Notes: generated by a model from the letters alone, not told the origin. DNA of 64,000 bases from Scleroderma bovista (GCA_037178675.1 JAYMGJ010000002.1:41766-105765); one strand, 5' to 3'. Counted from the first letter of the stretch, positions 10,604-23,196 are shown. Made by a program: numbers and translations.

Positions 10604-12706
10604 TGTCACGCACCAAACAGGTTTGGTACAGTGAACATGGAAGATAACGCCTATATCGAATGATCCTTATGCGAAGGATAAGCACGACGGACCCTCATCG
10701 TAGCCATCTATTGCACAAGACGACTATCCTGATGCGAGAGATGAATGCCAATGCAGACAGTCATCTATCGCACGAGAACCGCCAAGAAGCAGAAGAAACT
10801 GAAGGAATAACGTCAATTGTGGTATGAGAAAGGAATGCACACGTCTGCAGTCCAACTCCCATACCAGAACGATCAAAGAAGCCGAAGAATTGATGGAGAA
10901 ACGAAGGAGAAAGAGAAGAAATGATTTTTAGCGCCCAAATGTCATTTTTAGGTGCCCAGTGCCGGCATTCCGATATTTTGAATAGCTCCGTCGTTTCTGA
11001 AGCTATCAGGCACGTGACTATACCGTCAGAAAGCCTAGAGCGTGGTCTATCTGCCTGTCAAGTTCCGACGCAAATCCGTTCATTTCCCACGGAGATATTC
11101 CCCCCGCAATCCAGACGTTCACTTCATCGCTCACTATGGAGTCCGTATTTTCTCTGGATCATTTCTCCGCTATTGCTGCAGATCTCCACTATGTCCTGCT
11201 CTTAGGACAGCCTCTCCCAGAGTTCCCGTGCACTGCCTGGCACATATCTTCCCAGCCTGCTCCCTCAGTCCCTCTCGTTCTCGGTCAGCGCGTTCTCCTC
11301 GTCAGTCCTGTGTCAAGGACGTACTTTGGTCATCTTAGGTCTATTGTCAAGCTTGAGAAGTCTTCTCTGGTCGTCTCTGTGTCCCCTGAGCCCTCAGCCT
11401 ATGGTCCCTTCCTCCCAGATACTTGCCATGTCCATCTTCCTCTGTCGTTCGTCTCACTTCCCTGGATGCGCCAAATTCAATACTCTATCCGCTTCCCTAC
11501 TTTCAGACAACGTCCCCCAGCACCATGACAGTTATTCCCCCCACTTTATAGTGCTATTAGGAAGAAGAACCCTCTCTCGTTCTTTCCCAGAAGAGAGCTC
11601 GTCAAGGGAGCCCATGGTTGCACTTCAGCGGCGCTAGAACACATGCACTATACTTTAGTGTATGCTGACCCCCCAAAAAGACCTCTGGACCCCTGGTACC
11701 CTTCTTGTGGCTGTTTTGTCTCGGATCAATCCCCCTATTAATCCCAGATCTTCCCCATTGTTGTCCCATCAAATTCCTGATGGTACACAGCCCCCCATCA
11801 AACTTCTTAGGCTGTGCATCAATGACTCCTTCTGCTGTGCAGTGACTCATCCCTTGCTTACTGATGCTCTCTTGTCATCAGTATTACTCTATCCCTTTCG
11901 CATTTTTGGTATATTACTCAGCTGATGACTCACTCCCTTACCAATCAATCTTGTCATGCAGCTTACTCATTCCTTTACTCAGCAGCTTATTCATGCTTCC
12001 TATGCTTACTCATTCCTGCTTATCCCTTGCTTACTGATCGCTTACAAACCCCTTACAAAGCTCTTACCAATCCATTACCAATCCTTGACAAATTCTGCTT
12101 ACTCCCTTCTCTTTTTTGTACTTTAATGCTGTGCCCCCCCATGTATTTAAACCCCTGGGCTCAGCCCAGTGAAAAAAGACCCAATTGCACGAAATTATCC
12201 CTCTCTCAGACTCTCTCAATCAGTATCCCTTCAGTCTTTGAGTCCTTGTAGGCTTCAGTGAAGGTCTAAAGGCTCAATATTGTCAAGTTTATCCAAGTTA
12301 TTCAAGATCTATTCTTTATACTAGGCTCAAGCGGAGTCTAGGCTTCATACCAGTCAATCTTCCTCGCCTCTGGACATCAGAGGCATCCCTGCCCCTTTGC
12401 TGCACCAATCTCTAGGTGTAGTATCGCTGTTTCAGTCTCAGTCAACCCAATCCCCGCTTTGACACTTCCTAGGCCTTAGGAAGAGTCCAGACCCCTATCC
12501 CCTTCGTCTTCTATTACTCCTGTACCCCAGGGGTATCCTGCATCACCGTCTGCATCACCCTGTTGGTGTAGATCCCCTTCCCCCCCTCCTCAGCACATCC
12601 TCTCTGGACACCGCGGAGGTAAACCACCACTCGCACATTTTCGTAGTCCTTTGTTGGTGTTGTGTTTGGGTTATTACTCCGACCCAAGTCCACACTTTGA
12701 CTCACA
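10604..12706 (+). mobile_element. 2.1-kb LTR-like element, left arm
   Basis: Starts TGTCACGCACC and ends GACTCACA, the TG..CA ends of an LTR, and is flanked by GCGT at 10600-10603 and 12707-12710. It interrupts the Copia-1 3' LTR. A TATTTAA box at 12144-12150 is followed by the short palindrome GGGCTCAGCCC, as in an LTR promoter. A 130-codon open frame lies at 11136-11528, of unknown meaning. Best reading is a long solo LTR; no polymerase gene is present. Confidence 0.65.
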
Positions 12707-12889
12707 GCGTGACTGTGACACGTAACGTGTGACATGTAACATCTACTCTAAAGAGGACTATTACTAAGTCTACACTAATATGGGTCGCAGTCTTGTGTGC
12801 ACTTCGTCGACGGTTTACGCCGGGTGCACGTGCGACTTCAACACTCCCCCTCGCTGTGCTGCACGTAGAGCACTTCAGTGAATAAGGTG

Positions 12890-13481
12890 CTAGATGCTGC
12901 CAGAGGGAAACTGCAAGCCTAGTTGAGCTCTGAACTTTGCGAATTTCTCGCGGGGTAAGTTCTTGGTGAGCAGATCGGCAGGATTCTCAGCACCATCAAT
13001 AAAGAATAGTTCCACGTTACCTTTCGCGACTGACTCGCGGATACCGTGGTAGCGGATGTCGATGTGCTTGGAGCGAGGCTCTGTTACAGGGTTGGATGCC
13101 ATGAATATGGACCCCTGATTATCACTGCAAATCGGGATAGCTTTCAGCTTGTAGCCGAGCTCACTGAGTAGACTCCGAATCCAGGTAACTTGGCGAGCGC
13201 AATTGCTCAAAGCCATGTATTCAGCCTCAGTGGACGAGTACGCAATAGTCTTCTGTGCACGAGAAGTCCAACCGATCAAGCCATCTGCAAGTTTCAGGTA
13301 GAAACCTGTCTGCGAGAGGCAAGAGATAGGGTCTGATCCCCAATCTGAGTCCATGCATGCAATCAGGCCAGCACCGGATCCACCATTGTACACTAGGGAG
13401 TAATTAGGTGTACCAATCAAGTAGTGACAAATATAAAGCGCTTTGGACAGGTGGTCCTGGGATGGGTTCGTGGCATGGCGC
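12890..13481 (-). pseudogene. Copia RNase H, C-terminal fragment
   Basis: Motifs typical of Copia pol ends are seen: RHATNPSQDH, CMDSDWGSDP, YSSTEAEYMAL, CSDNQGSIFMA, RSKHIDIRYH and ADLLTKNLP. The upstream part of pol is cut off by the right-hand 2.1-kb arm at 13482. The stop is at 12890, 36 nt before the polypurine tract. Confidence 0.85.
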
Positions 13482-15572
13482 TGTGAGTCAAAGTGTGGAT
13501 TTGGGTCGGAGTAATAACCCAAACACAACACCAACAAAGGACTACGAAAATGTGCGAGTGGTGGTTTACCTCCGCGGTGTCCAGAGAGGATGTGCTGAGG
13601 AGGGGGGAAGGGGATCTACACCAACAGGGTGATGCAGACGATGATGCAGGATACTCCTGGGGTACAGGAGTAATAGAAGACGAAGGGGATAGGGGTCTGG
13701 ACTCTTCCTAAAGCCTAGGAAGTGTCAAAGCGGGGATTGGGTAGACTGAGACTGAAACAGCGATACTACACCTAGAGATTGGTGCAGCAAAGGGGCAGGG
13801 ATGCCTCTGATGTCCAGAGGCGAGGAAGATTGACTGGTATGAAGCCTAGACTCCGCTTGAGCCTAGTATAAAGAATAGATCTTGAATAACTTGACAATAT
13901 TGAGCCTTTAGACCTTCACTGAAGCCTACAAGACTCAAAGAGCTGAGGGGATACTGACTGAGAGAGTCTGAGAGAGGGATAATTTCGTGCTATTGGGTCT
14001 TTTTTCACTGGGCTGAGCCCAGGGGTTTAAATACATGGGGGGGCACAGCATTAAAGTACAAAAAGAGAAGGGAGTAAGCAGAATTTGTCAAGGATTGGTA
14101 AGGGATTGGTAAGAGCTTTGTAAGGGGTTTGTAAGCGATCAGTAAGCAAGGGATAAGCAGGAATGAGTAAGCATAGGAAGCATGAATAAGCTGCTGAGTA
14201 AAGGAATGAGTAAGCTGCATGACAAGATTGATTGGTAAGGGAGTGAGTCATCAGCTGAGTAATATACCAAAAATGCGAAAGGGATAGAGTAATACTGATG
14301 ACAAGAGAGCATCAGTAAGCAAGGGATGAGTCACTGCACAGCAGAAGGAGTCATTGATGCACAGCCTAAGAAGTTTGATGGGGGGCTGTGTACCATCAGG
14401 AATTTGATGGGACAACAATGGGGAAGATCTGGGATTAATAGGGGGATTGATCCGAGACAAAACAGCCACAAGAAGGGTACCAGGGGTCCAGAGGTCTTTT
14501 TGGGGGGTCAGCATACACTAAAGTATAGTGCATGTGTTCTAGCGCCGCTGAAGTGCAACCATGGGCTCCCTTGACGAGCTCTCTTCTGGGAAAGAACGAG
14601 AGAGGGTTCTTCTTCCTAATAGCACTATAAAGTGGGGGGAATAACTGTCATGGTGCTGGGGGACGTTGTCTGAAAGTAGGGAAGCGGATAGAGTATTGAA
14701 TTTGGCGCATCCAGGGAAGTGAGACGAACGACAGAGGAAGATGGACATGGCAAGTATCTGGGAGGAAGGGACCATAGGCTGAGGGCTCAGGGGACACAGA
14801 GACGACCAGAGAAGACTTCTCAAGCTTGACAATAGACCTAAGATGACCAAAGTACGTCCTTGACACAGGACTGACGAGGAGAACGCGCTGACCGAGAACG
14901 AGAGGGACTGAGGGAGCAGGCTGGGAAGATATGTGCCAGGCAGTGCACGGGAACTCTGGGAGAGGCTGTCCTAAGAGCAGGACATAGTGGAGATCTGCAG
15001 CAATAGCGGAGAAATGATCCAGAGAAAATACGGACTCCATAGTGAGCGATGAAGTGAACGTCTGGATTGCGGGGGGAATATCTCCGTGGGAAATGAACGG
15101 ATTTGCGTCGGAACTTGACAGGCAGATAGACCACGCTCTAGGCTTTCTGACGGTATAGTCACGTGCCTGATAGCTTCAGAAACGACGGAGCTATTCAAAA
15201 TATCGGAATGCCGGCACTGGGCACCTAAAAATGACATTTGGGCGCTAAAAATCATTTCTTCTCTTTCTCCTTCGTTTCTCCATCAATTCTTCGGCTTCTT
15301 TGATCGTTCTGGTATGGGAGTTGGACTGCAGACGTGTGCATTCCTTTCTCATACCACAATTGACGTTATTCCTTCAGTTTCTTCTGCTTCTTGGCGGTTC
15401 TCGTGCGATAGATGACTGTCTGCATTGGCATTCATCTCTCGCATCAGGATAGTCGTCTTGTGCAATAGATGGCTACGATGAGGGTCCGTCGTGCTTATCC
15501 TTCGCATAAGGATCATTCGATATAGGCGTTATCTTCCATGTTCACTGTACCAAACCTGTTTGGTGCGTGACA
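13482..15572 (-). mobile_element. 2.1-kb LTR-like element, right arm (inverted copy)
   Basis: Almost identical to 10604-12706 in reverse orientation (only a few differences seen, the lengths differ by 12 bp). The TATA-like box is at about 14027-14034. Its flanks (GCGCC inside, CCGG outside) do not match, so unlike the left arm it has no target duplication and marks a breakpoint. Confidence 0.65.
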
Positions 15573-15846
15573 CCGGAACCACTGAAACCACTTGGCGAGG
15601 ATGGAACATTTGGAGGGGGAGACGAGGGCAATTTGTTGAACGGGGAAGAGTCGACAGCTTTATAATGGCTGTATTGTGCTGATACTGGAGTGGTAGGGGG
15701 TTCAGACTGCATCATAAGAGTAGATTGACAATCTGTAGTTGATAGCAGTTGAGCAAGGGAAGATGCGCCAGTCTGTCGGAGTTTGAAGAACTTAGGATTT
15801 CTTGTTGAACTCAAGCATCACGGATTGGCCACGGAGTGAAGGTACG
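15573..15846 (-). other. orphan open frame between the right arm and the Plavaka gene
   Basis: A minus-strand frame of about 80 codons (SSTRNPKFFKL..., then Ser/Pro-rich) runs into the right arm without an ATG. It could be a piece of the truncated Copia-1 gag or of a host gene; no domain is recognised. Confidence 0.3.
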
Positions 15847-18800
15847 ATGGCAGAGACAGAGGACATAGGACTGTCAGAAGCAGCGCGCATTTTCGAAGTT
15901 CCCAGTAATCCTGGGAGGTTTGTATCGGCGATGCTTACTTGGGGTTCTACTCACCAGTGTTCCAGGTATCGGTGTCCAAACGTGGCTTGCACTGAAGCAT
16001 TCCAAGTCTTCAATACTCACGATGTGTTGATCCAGCACCTCGATGCATGCCATTCGTCTATCCCATATAATTACTCGCCAATGCAAGGTGCTCATCCAAC
16101 TTCAAATAGTCGATCTCCGAATCCACGAGCTAGGTACCATGCATGATCAGGGTATCTTTTTGGTCGCGGTCTAAATACATTCGAGCGAATGAATAACGGT
16201 CCCTTCAAGCAAGAGCGAGAGAGTAACATGTACTATCCATTCAAATCCCGAGCTGAATGGTCTTTAGCCAAGTTTCTCGCGGACAACTTCACGCAGGCTC
16301 AGATAAACCGATTCCTTGCTTTACCTTGGGTATGTCTATTTCGTCATTTATAAAGCTATACTCCCACTGATTTGAATTAGTTTCAGGAAAATCCAAGGCT
16401 GTCCTTTACTTCCGCAGAAGAGCTGTTGGGATGGGTGGACACCCTTCCTTCGGGGCCAAAATGGCAGAGTACTGTCCTACAAGTAGAGGGCTACCCGACA
16501 ACCGATCCTATATGTTTGTTTTGGCGCGATGCTGCGGAGGTCGTAGTGTCCCTATTCGGGGATCCGATCTTTGGCGCCGACATGATGTTTGACCCCATCG
16601 AAGTCACCACCCATCTCAGACGAGAGTACAGTGAATGGTTTTCAGCGAAGGAAGCCCATCGCATCCAGGTTTGTTTTTCTGGAGTGCTGAATCTTTACAT
16701 GGGAACTGAAAGGTAGTTTTCTGCTAGGATTCACTACCGGAGGGTGCGACGATTGTACCCATTCTAGCTGCATCTGACAAGACTCCCGTGACGAGAATGA
16801 CAGGAGGGCTGGAAATGCATCCTCTTTTCATCAGCATCGGTAATATTCCAGGACACGTCCGCATGGCAGCTACCTCACACGCATGGCGATGCATCGCGTT
16901 CATGCCAATCCCAAAGTTTGAAGCCCCCAAGGGATGTCAGTCAGTCCTACAGAATCGTGTTTGGCACAAGTGCGTCGAAATCGTCACTGCAGGACTGCAG
17001 TACCTTGCTTGCACTGGAGGCTTCATGCCGGATCCTCACGGACACCAGCGCTTATGTTTCACGCCGTTAGCAGCATGGACCACTGACCTCCCTGAGCAGT
17101 TGATGATTGCATGTGTCTCGAAAAGTGCTTCCCCCGTCACAGAGGCCACTCACAAACAGTTTGGTGACGCTCACCGCAGTCCCCCTCGTACGGGCGAGCT
17201 CACACTCAACCATATCGCCGAACTCATTCAGAAGGCTGACCCATGGAACCTTGCTGCCTTTCTGAAAAAGGCGCGGGCGCTGCAGCTCAATGGTGTCCAC
17301 CTTCCATTTTGGAGAAAGTACTTGTTTGTGAACCCGTCCATTTTCCTCCTGCCCGAAATACTCCATGCTTGTCACAAGTTCTTCTTCGACCATATCCTCC
17401 CGTGGTGCAAAGAGCTACTCGGCAATGAACTTGACACACGGTATAAGTGCCATCACAAACGTGTTGGGGTGAGGCACTTCGCTGGTGGTGTTTCACATGT
17501 TAAGCAGATGACGGGTAGAGAACACCGCGACATCCAACGTACCCTTGTCACCATGATTTCTGGCCGTGTTCCCCCACGCTTCCTCCGTGCGATATGCGCT
17601 CTCATTGATTTCATATACCAGGCACAGAGTCCCATGCACACAGAGTCTTCCATCCAGGAAATGGAGTCGTCACTGCACGAATTTCATGACCACAAGGATG
17701 CCATTACCGAGGCAGGTGCCAGAAGGACAAAAGCGGCTGGTGCCAAAACCGACTTTAACATTCCGAAGCTGGAACTCTTTCACAGCTTTGCAACGGCGAT
17801 TCGTAATAACAGTGGACTCATACAGTATACTGCGGATGTCAGTGAACGCCTACTCATTACTCACTGCAAGCATCTGTTCGATCGTACGAGCAAGAACAAA
17901 GACTTCGCGGAGCAGGTCATCCGGATCCTTGATCGGGAAGAAGTTATGCGGCAGTTTGATGTGTACACATTGCTGTGTTCCGGTGATGTACCGCTCGTCA
18001 ATGCCATGTGTGAGGATGAAATAAGAACTGTGAATCCAATGCTTGCATGGGTTACAAGTGTCCTGCCCGAAGAACAATGGCAAATCCAAGGCCCCCGTCC
18101 TGTCCGCAATTACTTTGCCAGCGGTATACTTGCCAGTAATGCAAAAACCGCTCTGCACGTTACGTCGCGTCCAGATGCAACCAACATGTTACCGAATGAC
18201 ATCGCCATGAAATATCACCTTTCCGACTTCGAAGCCCGTTATCTGGAATTCCTACGATTGCATTCCCGTGATACCCAGATTCACCTTGCTTTCAACTCCA
18301 TCGCCCTCTGGCATAAATTCCATGTCCAGCTGCACTCCACTTTCCACTTGGCCCAGATCATGCCAAGTCAGGCTGTTCAAGCAGCGCCTCCCTCGCAAGA
18401 TTTCCCTTACGGCCGTTGTGACGCCGTTTTAATCACCCCCCCAAATGACGGTACAAAAAAATTCACCTGTGTTTTGATCGTATGCTAATATATTTTCCAT
18501 GCACAGCTGCAAGTTATGTAGCGCAAGTACGTGCTATATTCCAGCCTCGTGCTCCTTCGCGCTCCAGATTGCAAGCTCCTTCGTATTTGGAAAAACCACT
18601 CATCTATGTACAGCCTTTCCATGTCGTTTGCACGCCAGAGCAGCAGCCGGAATCACGAATGTGGACGGTAGAAAGGAACATTTTCCAAAGCGGGCAACGC
18701 GAGGGCCTAGTTATTCCCATTGATTGGGTGTCACATGCACTGGAACTCGTCCCTGTGTTTGGCAGTGGAGATGTGCCAGCCAATGTAACATTTACCACGT

Positions 18801-18895
18801 CTCAAGAGGTTTATAGCTGCTTTTTTGTCAATCACTTTTCAGATAAAGAGATGTACAACGCGCTTCATGGAGTGATGCAGATGGATGGGAGTTGA
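15847..18895 (+). CDS. Plavaka-type DNA transposase with N-terminal C2H2 motif
   Basis: The protein begins at ATG 15847 with a zinc-finger-like segment (CPNVACTEAF..HDVLIQHLDACH). It continues with stretches typical of Plavaka transposases of basidiomycetes: YYPFKSRAEWSLAKFL, LPSGPKWQS, FWRDAAEVV, SDKTPVTRMTGGLEMHPLF, AHAWRC-type SHAWRCIAFMPIPKFE, HKRVGVRHFAGGVSHVKQMT, REHRDIQRT, FNIPKLELFHS and ADVSERLLITHCKH. Introns fit at 16330-16386, 16669-16727 and about 18471-18507. The first exon junction (about 16133-16200) could not be resolved in frame, so a frameshift there is possible. The product would excise and reinsert its own element; terminal repeats were not identified. The family assignment is from memory of its motifs. 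Confidence 0.72.
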
Positions 18896-19129
18896 GTATA
18901 CGGATTTCATGTTCTACTACAAATACTTTAGCTTCCTATGAGTAGAGATACGCAATTGTCTGGTATACAATCATTATCTTGGAACCCTGTTATCAGTGAT
19001 TATCATGGCTGATTGTGGCCATTGACATGATCTCCGCCCAACAATGGAGATGACGGTCTTTCGACCAATCAAATGTGTTTCTCTCACAGAACGTCAGTAT
19101 CGTAAAGTCATTAAGCGCCGGTAAGTCAA
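18896..19129. other. intergenic, no gene recognised
   Basis: Possible 3' end of the Plavaka element; no clear terminal inverted repeat seen. Confidence 0.3.
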
Positions 19130-19559
19130 GCGGCCCGCTTGTTCAAGTTGCTGATAGTTGGTGATGCCCTCGGGTAAATACTCTGATGTCGGAACAGGTA
19201 TCCGCTGAGTAAGGACGAGATCCTTACATCGGGGCATTTGTCACCCAGCCAATAATGTTGCTCCGCAGTCCATTTTTGCTTGACCACGGCTGGTGTTTTT
19301 CTTCCGCAGTTGCCTTGTTTTATTATCTTCCAGTCCGACCACCAACCATCACTACCCTCGGGTCTGCCGTATCGCTGTGCCCAGCCTGGGTTCTGTACTG
19401 CTGACCAGCCAGGACTGGCTGTGTCACTCATACGCAGAGCACCACCCGTCTGCATCGCCGACGACTGGGCAATGTGGGCACAGAGAGAACGTGAGTTCCT
19501 CACTCTCAAGTATGTGGCGGTGAATATCCACAAAAGAGGAGCGAGGGTGTAAACGTGTG

Positions 19560-20390
19560 AGCTCTCTCTCCGACCCATCCTGTGCTGCGGCACGATTGAC
19601 TAACCAGGATACTCGAGGTGAGCTCAGACTGGTCGCCGTGTATCTGATTCTCGTCTCCCCAGAATCATCGTGCCCTCTTAGCTTTTATGGCTTGTTGATG
19701 TCGTCCTCGACACCGACACCGGCTCAGCGTAAGTTCCCAACAAAGACCACACATCTCGATCCATATTCACACGCGCTGCGTCATGATCTCTGGATCGCCG
19801 ACACCAGCTGTACATGCGGCCGCTCCAAATTGCCTTACTCGAAGCCGTATCGTCATCGACGTTGAAAACCCTCTCCCAGCCATTCGATATCCAATACGGC
19901 AGCGGACGTCGTCCAGGTGGCGGGGTCCGCCATCGGAAACCAGGTGCTTGCGGCGTGGACTAGGTCACGTCGGGTCTGCTTACTAGCCCAGTGTCTGGGT
20001 TCTTGGACATGGCTTGGCAGACCATTGCTGCGTCCGGTGCCACCCCATTTTGGCAAGCCTTGGCGAGCAGTGGGGCTTCGGGCATGTCTTTCCAGCTGAC
20101 TCGGTGCGTATTGTACATGTGCATTGTCTCGTGTGCACATCGTGGCTGGTGGGTCTCACTTCGAAAGCTTCATCAATGTCACGAATGTCAAGGAGAATGA
20201 GCCAAGAGGAACGTTTACGATGGGTCCATTTCAAGGACCCACCCATTCAGGTTTCCGAAGACTGCTCGCTGCCACCCATTCATATTCCCTGGAATCAATC
20301 GGAGTTTTTAAGGGAAATCAGGTGATAGATTCCAACGTCTTCATTGGCTATTATATCGTTTATGAAGTTTGCGAGTACATCAACTCATAA
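19560..20390 (+). pseudogene. A1-family aspartic protease relic (copy A)
   Basis: Broken pieces of a secreted pepsin-like protease are readable in shifting frames: DLWIADTSCTCG (after the first active-site DTGSS, which is lost), then GLAWQTIAASGATPFWQALASSG, MSFQLTR, and HFESFINVTNVKENEPRGTFTMG. These match the N-terminal and middle lobes of fungal aspartic proteases. Frameshifts and stops lie between the pieces. The second catalytic DTGTT region is absent here. Confidence 0.7.
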
Positions 20391-20439
20391 TGACTGCATT
20401 ATCGAGATCGAACAACGGATGTAGCATAAAGCTGAACAG

Positions 20440-20880
20440 AATCCCGGTACTGCTGCCGTCGTGTTTGAGTGGAAGTGGATGAACAAAGAAATCCCTATAG
20501 TCAATGGATTGAGGGGGATGCGAAGGAGATACGCACACATCTCCGCAGTTCCCATGCTGTGGATGGACCGACGAAGGACTTCATCCGGTGCAAGGGGACC
20601 ACCTGCACTGAATCTGATGAACTCAGATACGACAGCGTACCTCGACACATAATGACTCATCTCAAAGTGATCTTCCATTGCTCGATATGCCAACAATCGT
20701 TTTCTCGAGATGATTGGGTACAACAGCATCTCAAGGCTAGTGATGAATGCGCCAATTACATTGTTCTTGATGTTCATGGGCCGGGGGGATGATGCATTGA
20801 CCCACCCTCCACACCCGTCATGCGCGAGAGCAGCAATGCACTGACTGTTCATAGTTCGATGAAGGAAGGTAAAACGGTCG
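20440..20880 (+). pseudogene. C2H2-type zinc-finger gene fragment (copy A)
   Basis: The frame at 20469-20792 shows CKGTTC...RHIMTH and FHCSICQQSFSRDDWVQQHLKASDEC, two zinc-binding motifs (the second C2HC). No start region is clear. The copy at 44.1-44.5 kb is broken by a stop, so the locus probably is a relic of a nucleic-acid-binding protein gene. Confidence 0.5.
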
Positions 20881-21150
20881 ACTTGCAGTGGACGAGACCA
20901 CTGAGGTAAGTGCAGAAACCAAACAAAGAACGGTCGCTAATGTGCCAAGGGTGTGTCTATGGTATCTAAGGTCTAAGGGAGAATAGGCAGATGAAATAAA
21001 TGATGGGCCCTGGGTGAGTTGGTATGGAGAGGCGAGTACAATGGTGTTGGTTTGGAGATGTCGACTACCTCTGGTTTCCGCACGCCTGCTAGAGGTGCCT
21101 GGCGCCTATAGAACACCTTAGCCTTGGAGCCACTGCGTGAAGTCGTATGT

Positions 21151-21674
21151 CTGTGCCACTCGTCGGATACCCTCAGCGGTATGGCAAGAGAGGATCCACA
21201 CTGGCTAGTACCAGTGTGGTGCTGCACGGGGACGAGAAAAGTGCTGGCGTGCTCCCGAAAGGGACGTTCTCGCCCGGCTGGCCTGTAGGAACAGCCTCGA
21301 GCGCTGTTGGCTTCGCTGACAAAGAAGCCTCCTTGTCCCCACCCGCCTTCACCCAGTTTTTCAGACCATCCTTGCGTCGGGTCGCTGCCAGCTCACACGC
21401 TTCGGCCTACTCCCCTCGTATGTGGTAGATGGTAGTTCACCTAAACAGCCCCGGAAGGGCGGCGGTCGGGGTAGCGGTTTAAGCCCCCTGACGAGAGCTT
21501 TCGCAGGCTCGAAACCGCACGCCAAAACCCGCCCCTTTACCTGTCCCTGTGTGTACTGTACGCGGCCCCGATCTTAGGAGAGGGGCGTCCGACGGACACG
21601 ACAAACAACCGTCCGGGATACCTCTCCTCGCACACAGACTATACACTACCCCCCGAAGGGGGGTAGTCTGGGCA
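21151..21674 (-). mobile_element. 0.5-kb non-autonomous element with terminal hairpin, copy 1
   Basis: Present in segmental copy A and absent at the same place in copy B (about 44836-44850), so it is an insertion. It is an inverted copy of 34013-34439. A hairpin (CTACCCCCC, GAA, GGGGGGTAG) lies near one end, and GGCTCGAAACC at about 21505 resembles a pol III B box. This copy holds about 80 bp that the other lacks. SINE-like or MITE-like; class not settled. Confidence 0.6.
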
Positions 21675-22310
21675 TTCATTTCAGTTACAGTTGCCTCCGG
21701 TGATCGACGCTAAATTACCGGCCAACTGCTAGTGAATGTTATGTAATTTAGTGATCAAGCTCGATTCAACTGCTGTACTTCGAACAAATCACATATTTTT
21801 TTGCCGCTGGGATCTGTGGACTGTACCCCCTTCAAAAAACGCTCGATCATCCCACACAAAGATATGGGTGTCTCTACTGCTCTAGTACTGTGTAAATACA
21901 GTAGTACTACCTGCTAAACTCGGATCCACTGATTATGATCAAGACGATCTGCGAATGACCCTGCTTTAAAAACGAAAACTGCTACGAATTCTCGTCAATT
22001 GCAGTCACTATATTCCATCCCCGATAAGCATACCAAAGATTATGATATGTGGTATGGTATATGATACAGTCCAAGGACGAGTGACGCCATTCACCTGATC
22101 AGTGTTCACAGGGAACCAGGTTCAGGAAGAGGTTTACGAGTTTCTCAAAAAATTGGTAGTAAGCACACAGAATACCTCAGCAGATCGCCTTGCATCTTAT
22201 TCCAGATGAATGACGCAGAAAGCCATGCAAAAATTCTGATCCGGTTCAACCCATAAAGTGAATACGAGCGAACCGACATTTACGGACGGAATTCACCTGG
22301 AACGCATATA

Positions 22311-23196
22311 GGAATATTGGACGCAGACCCGATCGATGGCCTTTCTGAGGATGGTACCGCACATAATTGTGCAGCATATGATCTGAGTTAACATGCAAAG
22401 TGAAAGGTACAGGCAGCTGGCTCCGGCCCCTGGTCGAACGCTGAAGTGTTAGACCACAAACGTCCAGGTTTCCAACGCACCTGGCGTCACCGACGATGTT
22501 ACTGCCATAATGGCCCTCCAGAAGTCGCTACGAACCACGACCAACACCCATACATGGCAGCACCACTGCGCCGCAGGGTGTGGAAGTGGGGAGGGTGTAG
22601 AACTTGAACAGCTATGACAATTGCTCATGCTGACAACCCATGAAGTGTACTCTCACGAAGCAGCTCCACTGGTCATCCGCAGGCAGAGGAACTTGTACTA
22701 GCCAGACTCATTTCAGTAGACAATCGGCCAACCACTGACATACCGTGTAGAGTCCCTCATTTGTATCCCGCTGTACTCACTACTGTGCCCACTACATTCT
22801 ATTCAGTTCGCATCAGCTCCAAAAACTCATAGCTGTAGCGACGTTGAGGGGGATGGTGTTCCGGAACACTGCAGTCGCGTTAAGCTGTGATTGATGAACA
22901 CTGGATAAAACACCCCGAATGCTCACCAGGACCTCTGGAGTTGCTGGGACACTGGCAACACAATCAGGGTGATTACAACGCAGCGTGCTGACCAGGTTAT
23001 CAACCGTGTGCAGCCGTGTGGAAACAGTTGATCAGTGCCTGACAGAACAGGAATCCCTCTGTTCTGTAACGAAGTGTGGCAAAAGCGTGAGAACGGGTCT
23101 GAGCCGCGGAGTCTGTAGAACATGATGATAATTCAATCGGTTCTTTTCCTCCCATCTCGTCTTCCCGACATCCTGATTTCTGCCCACCCCCTGGCG
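22311..23196. other. flank of the kinase island; recurring fragments, no gene
   Basis: Pieces at about 22540-22760 and 22860-22935 recur at 32990-33240 and 33390-33440 and, for the second, around the Gypsy insertion point (36460-36494 joined to 42815-42860). About 22920-23190 recurs as the upstream region of the kinase copies at 28.1 and 28.6 kb. No gene is recognised. Confidence 0.5.

Larger units (their letters stand above)
10449..13481 (-). mobile_element. Ty1/Copia element, 3' fragment (Copia-1), with nested insertion
   Basis: It holds the end of the RNase H gene, a polypurine tract (GCGAGGGGGAG, 12854-12844) and the 3' LTR. The LTR starts TGTTGAAG at 12843 and ends CTTCAACA at 10449, perfect 8-bp ends, and is about 288 bp long once the 2.1-kb insertion is subtracted. 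It is inserted in the DIRS-like RT gene. The 5' LTR and most of the internal part are missing beyond 13481. Its LTR is unlike that of the Copia element at 48.4 kb. Confidence 0.8.
19130..22310 (+). repeat. segmental duplication, copy A
   Basis: Collinear with 42840-45465 in the same orientation. Shared marks in order include TTTGTCACCCAGCCAAT, GAGCTCTCTCTCCGACCCAT, CACTTCGAAAGCTTCATCAA, TATGCCAACA-type segments and TTTTTGCCGCTGGGATC. Copy A has an extra 0.1 kb near 19280-19385 and a 0.5-kb insertion at 21151-21674 that copy B lacks. The copies are well diverged, so this is an old duplication. Confidence 0.75.

Noticed and set aside
10604..15572. The inverted arms as terminal inverted repeats of one DNA transposon
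   Set aside because: The left arm alone has TG..CA ends and its own GCGT duplication, and the outer flanks of the whole unit do not match.
21490..21530. Possible tRNA gene because of a B-box-like GGCTCGAAACC
   Set aside because: No matching cloverleaf or A box could be drawn; kept only as a hint for a SINE-like origin.
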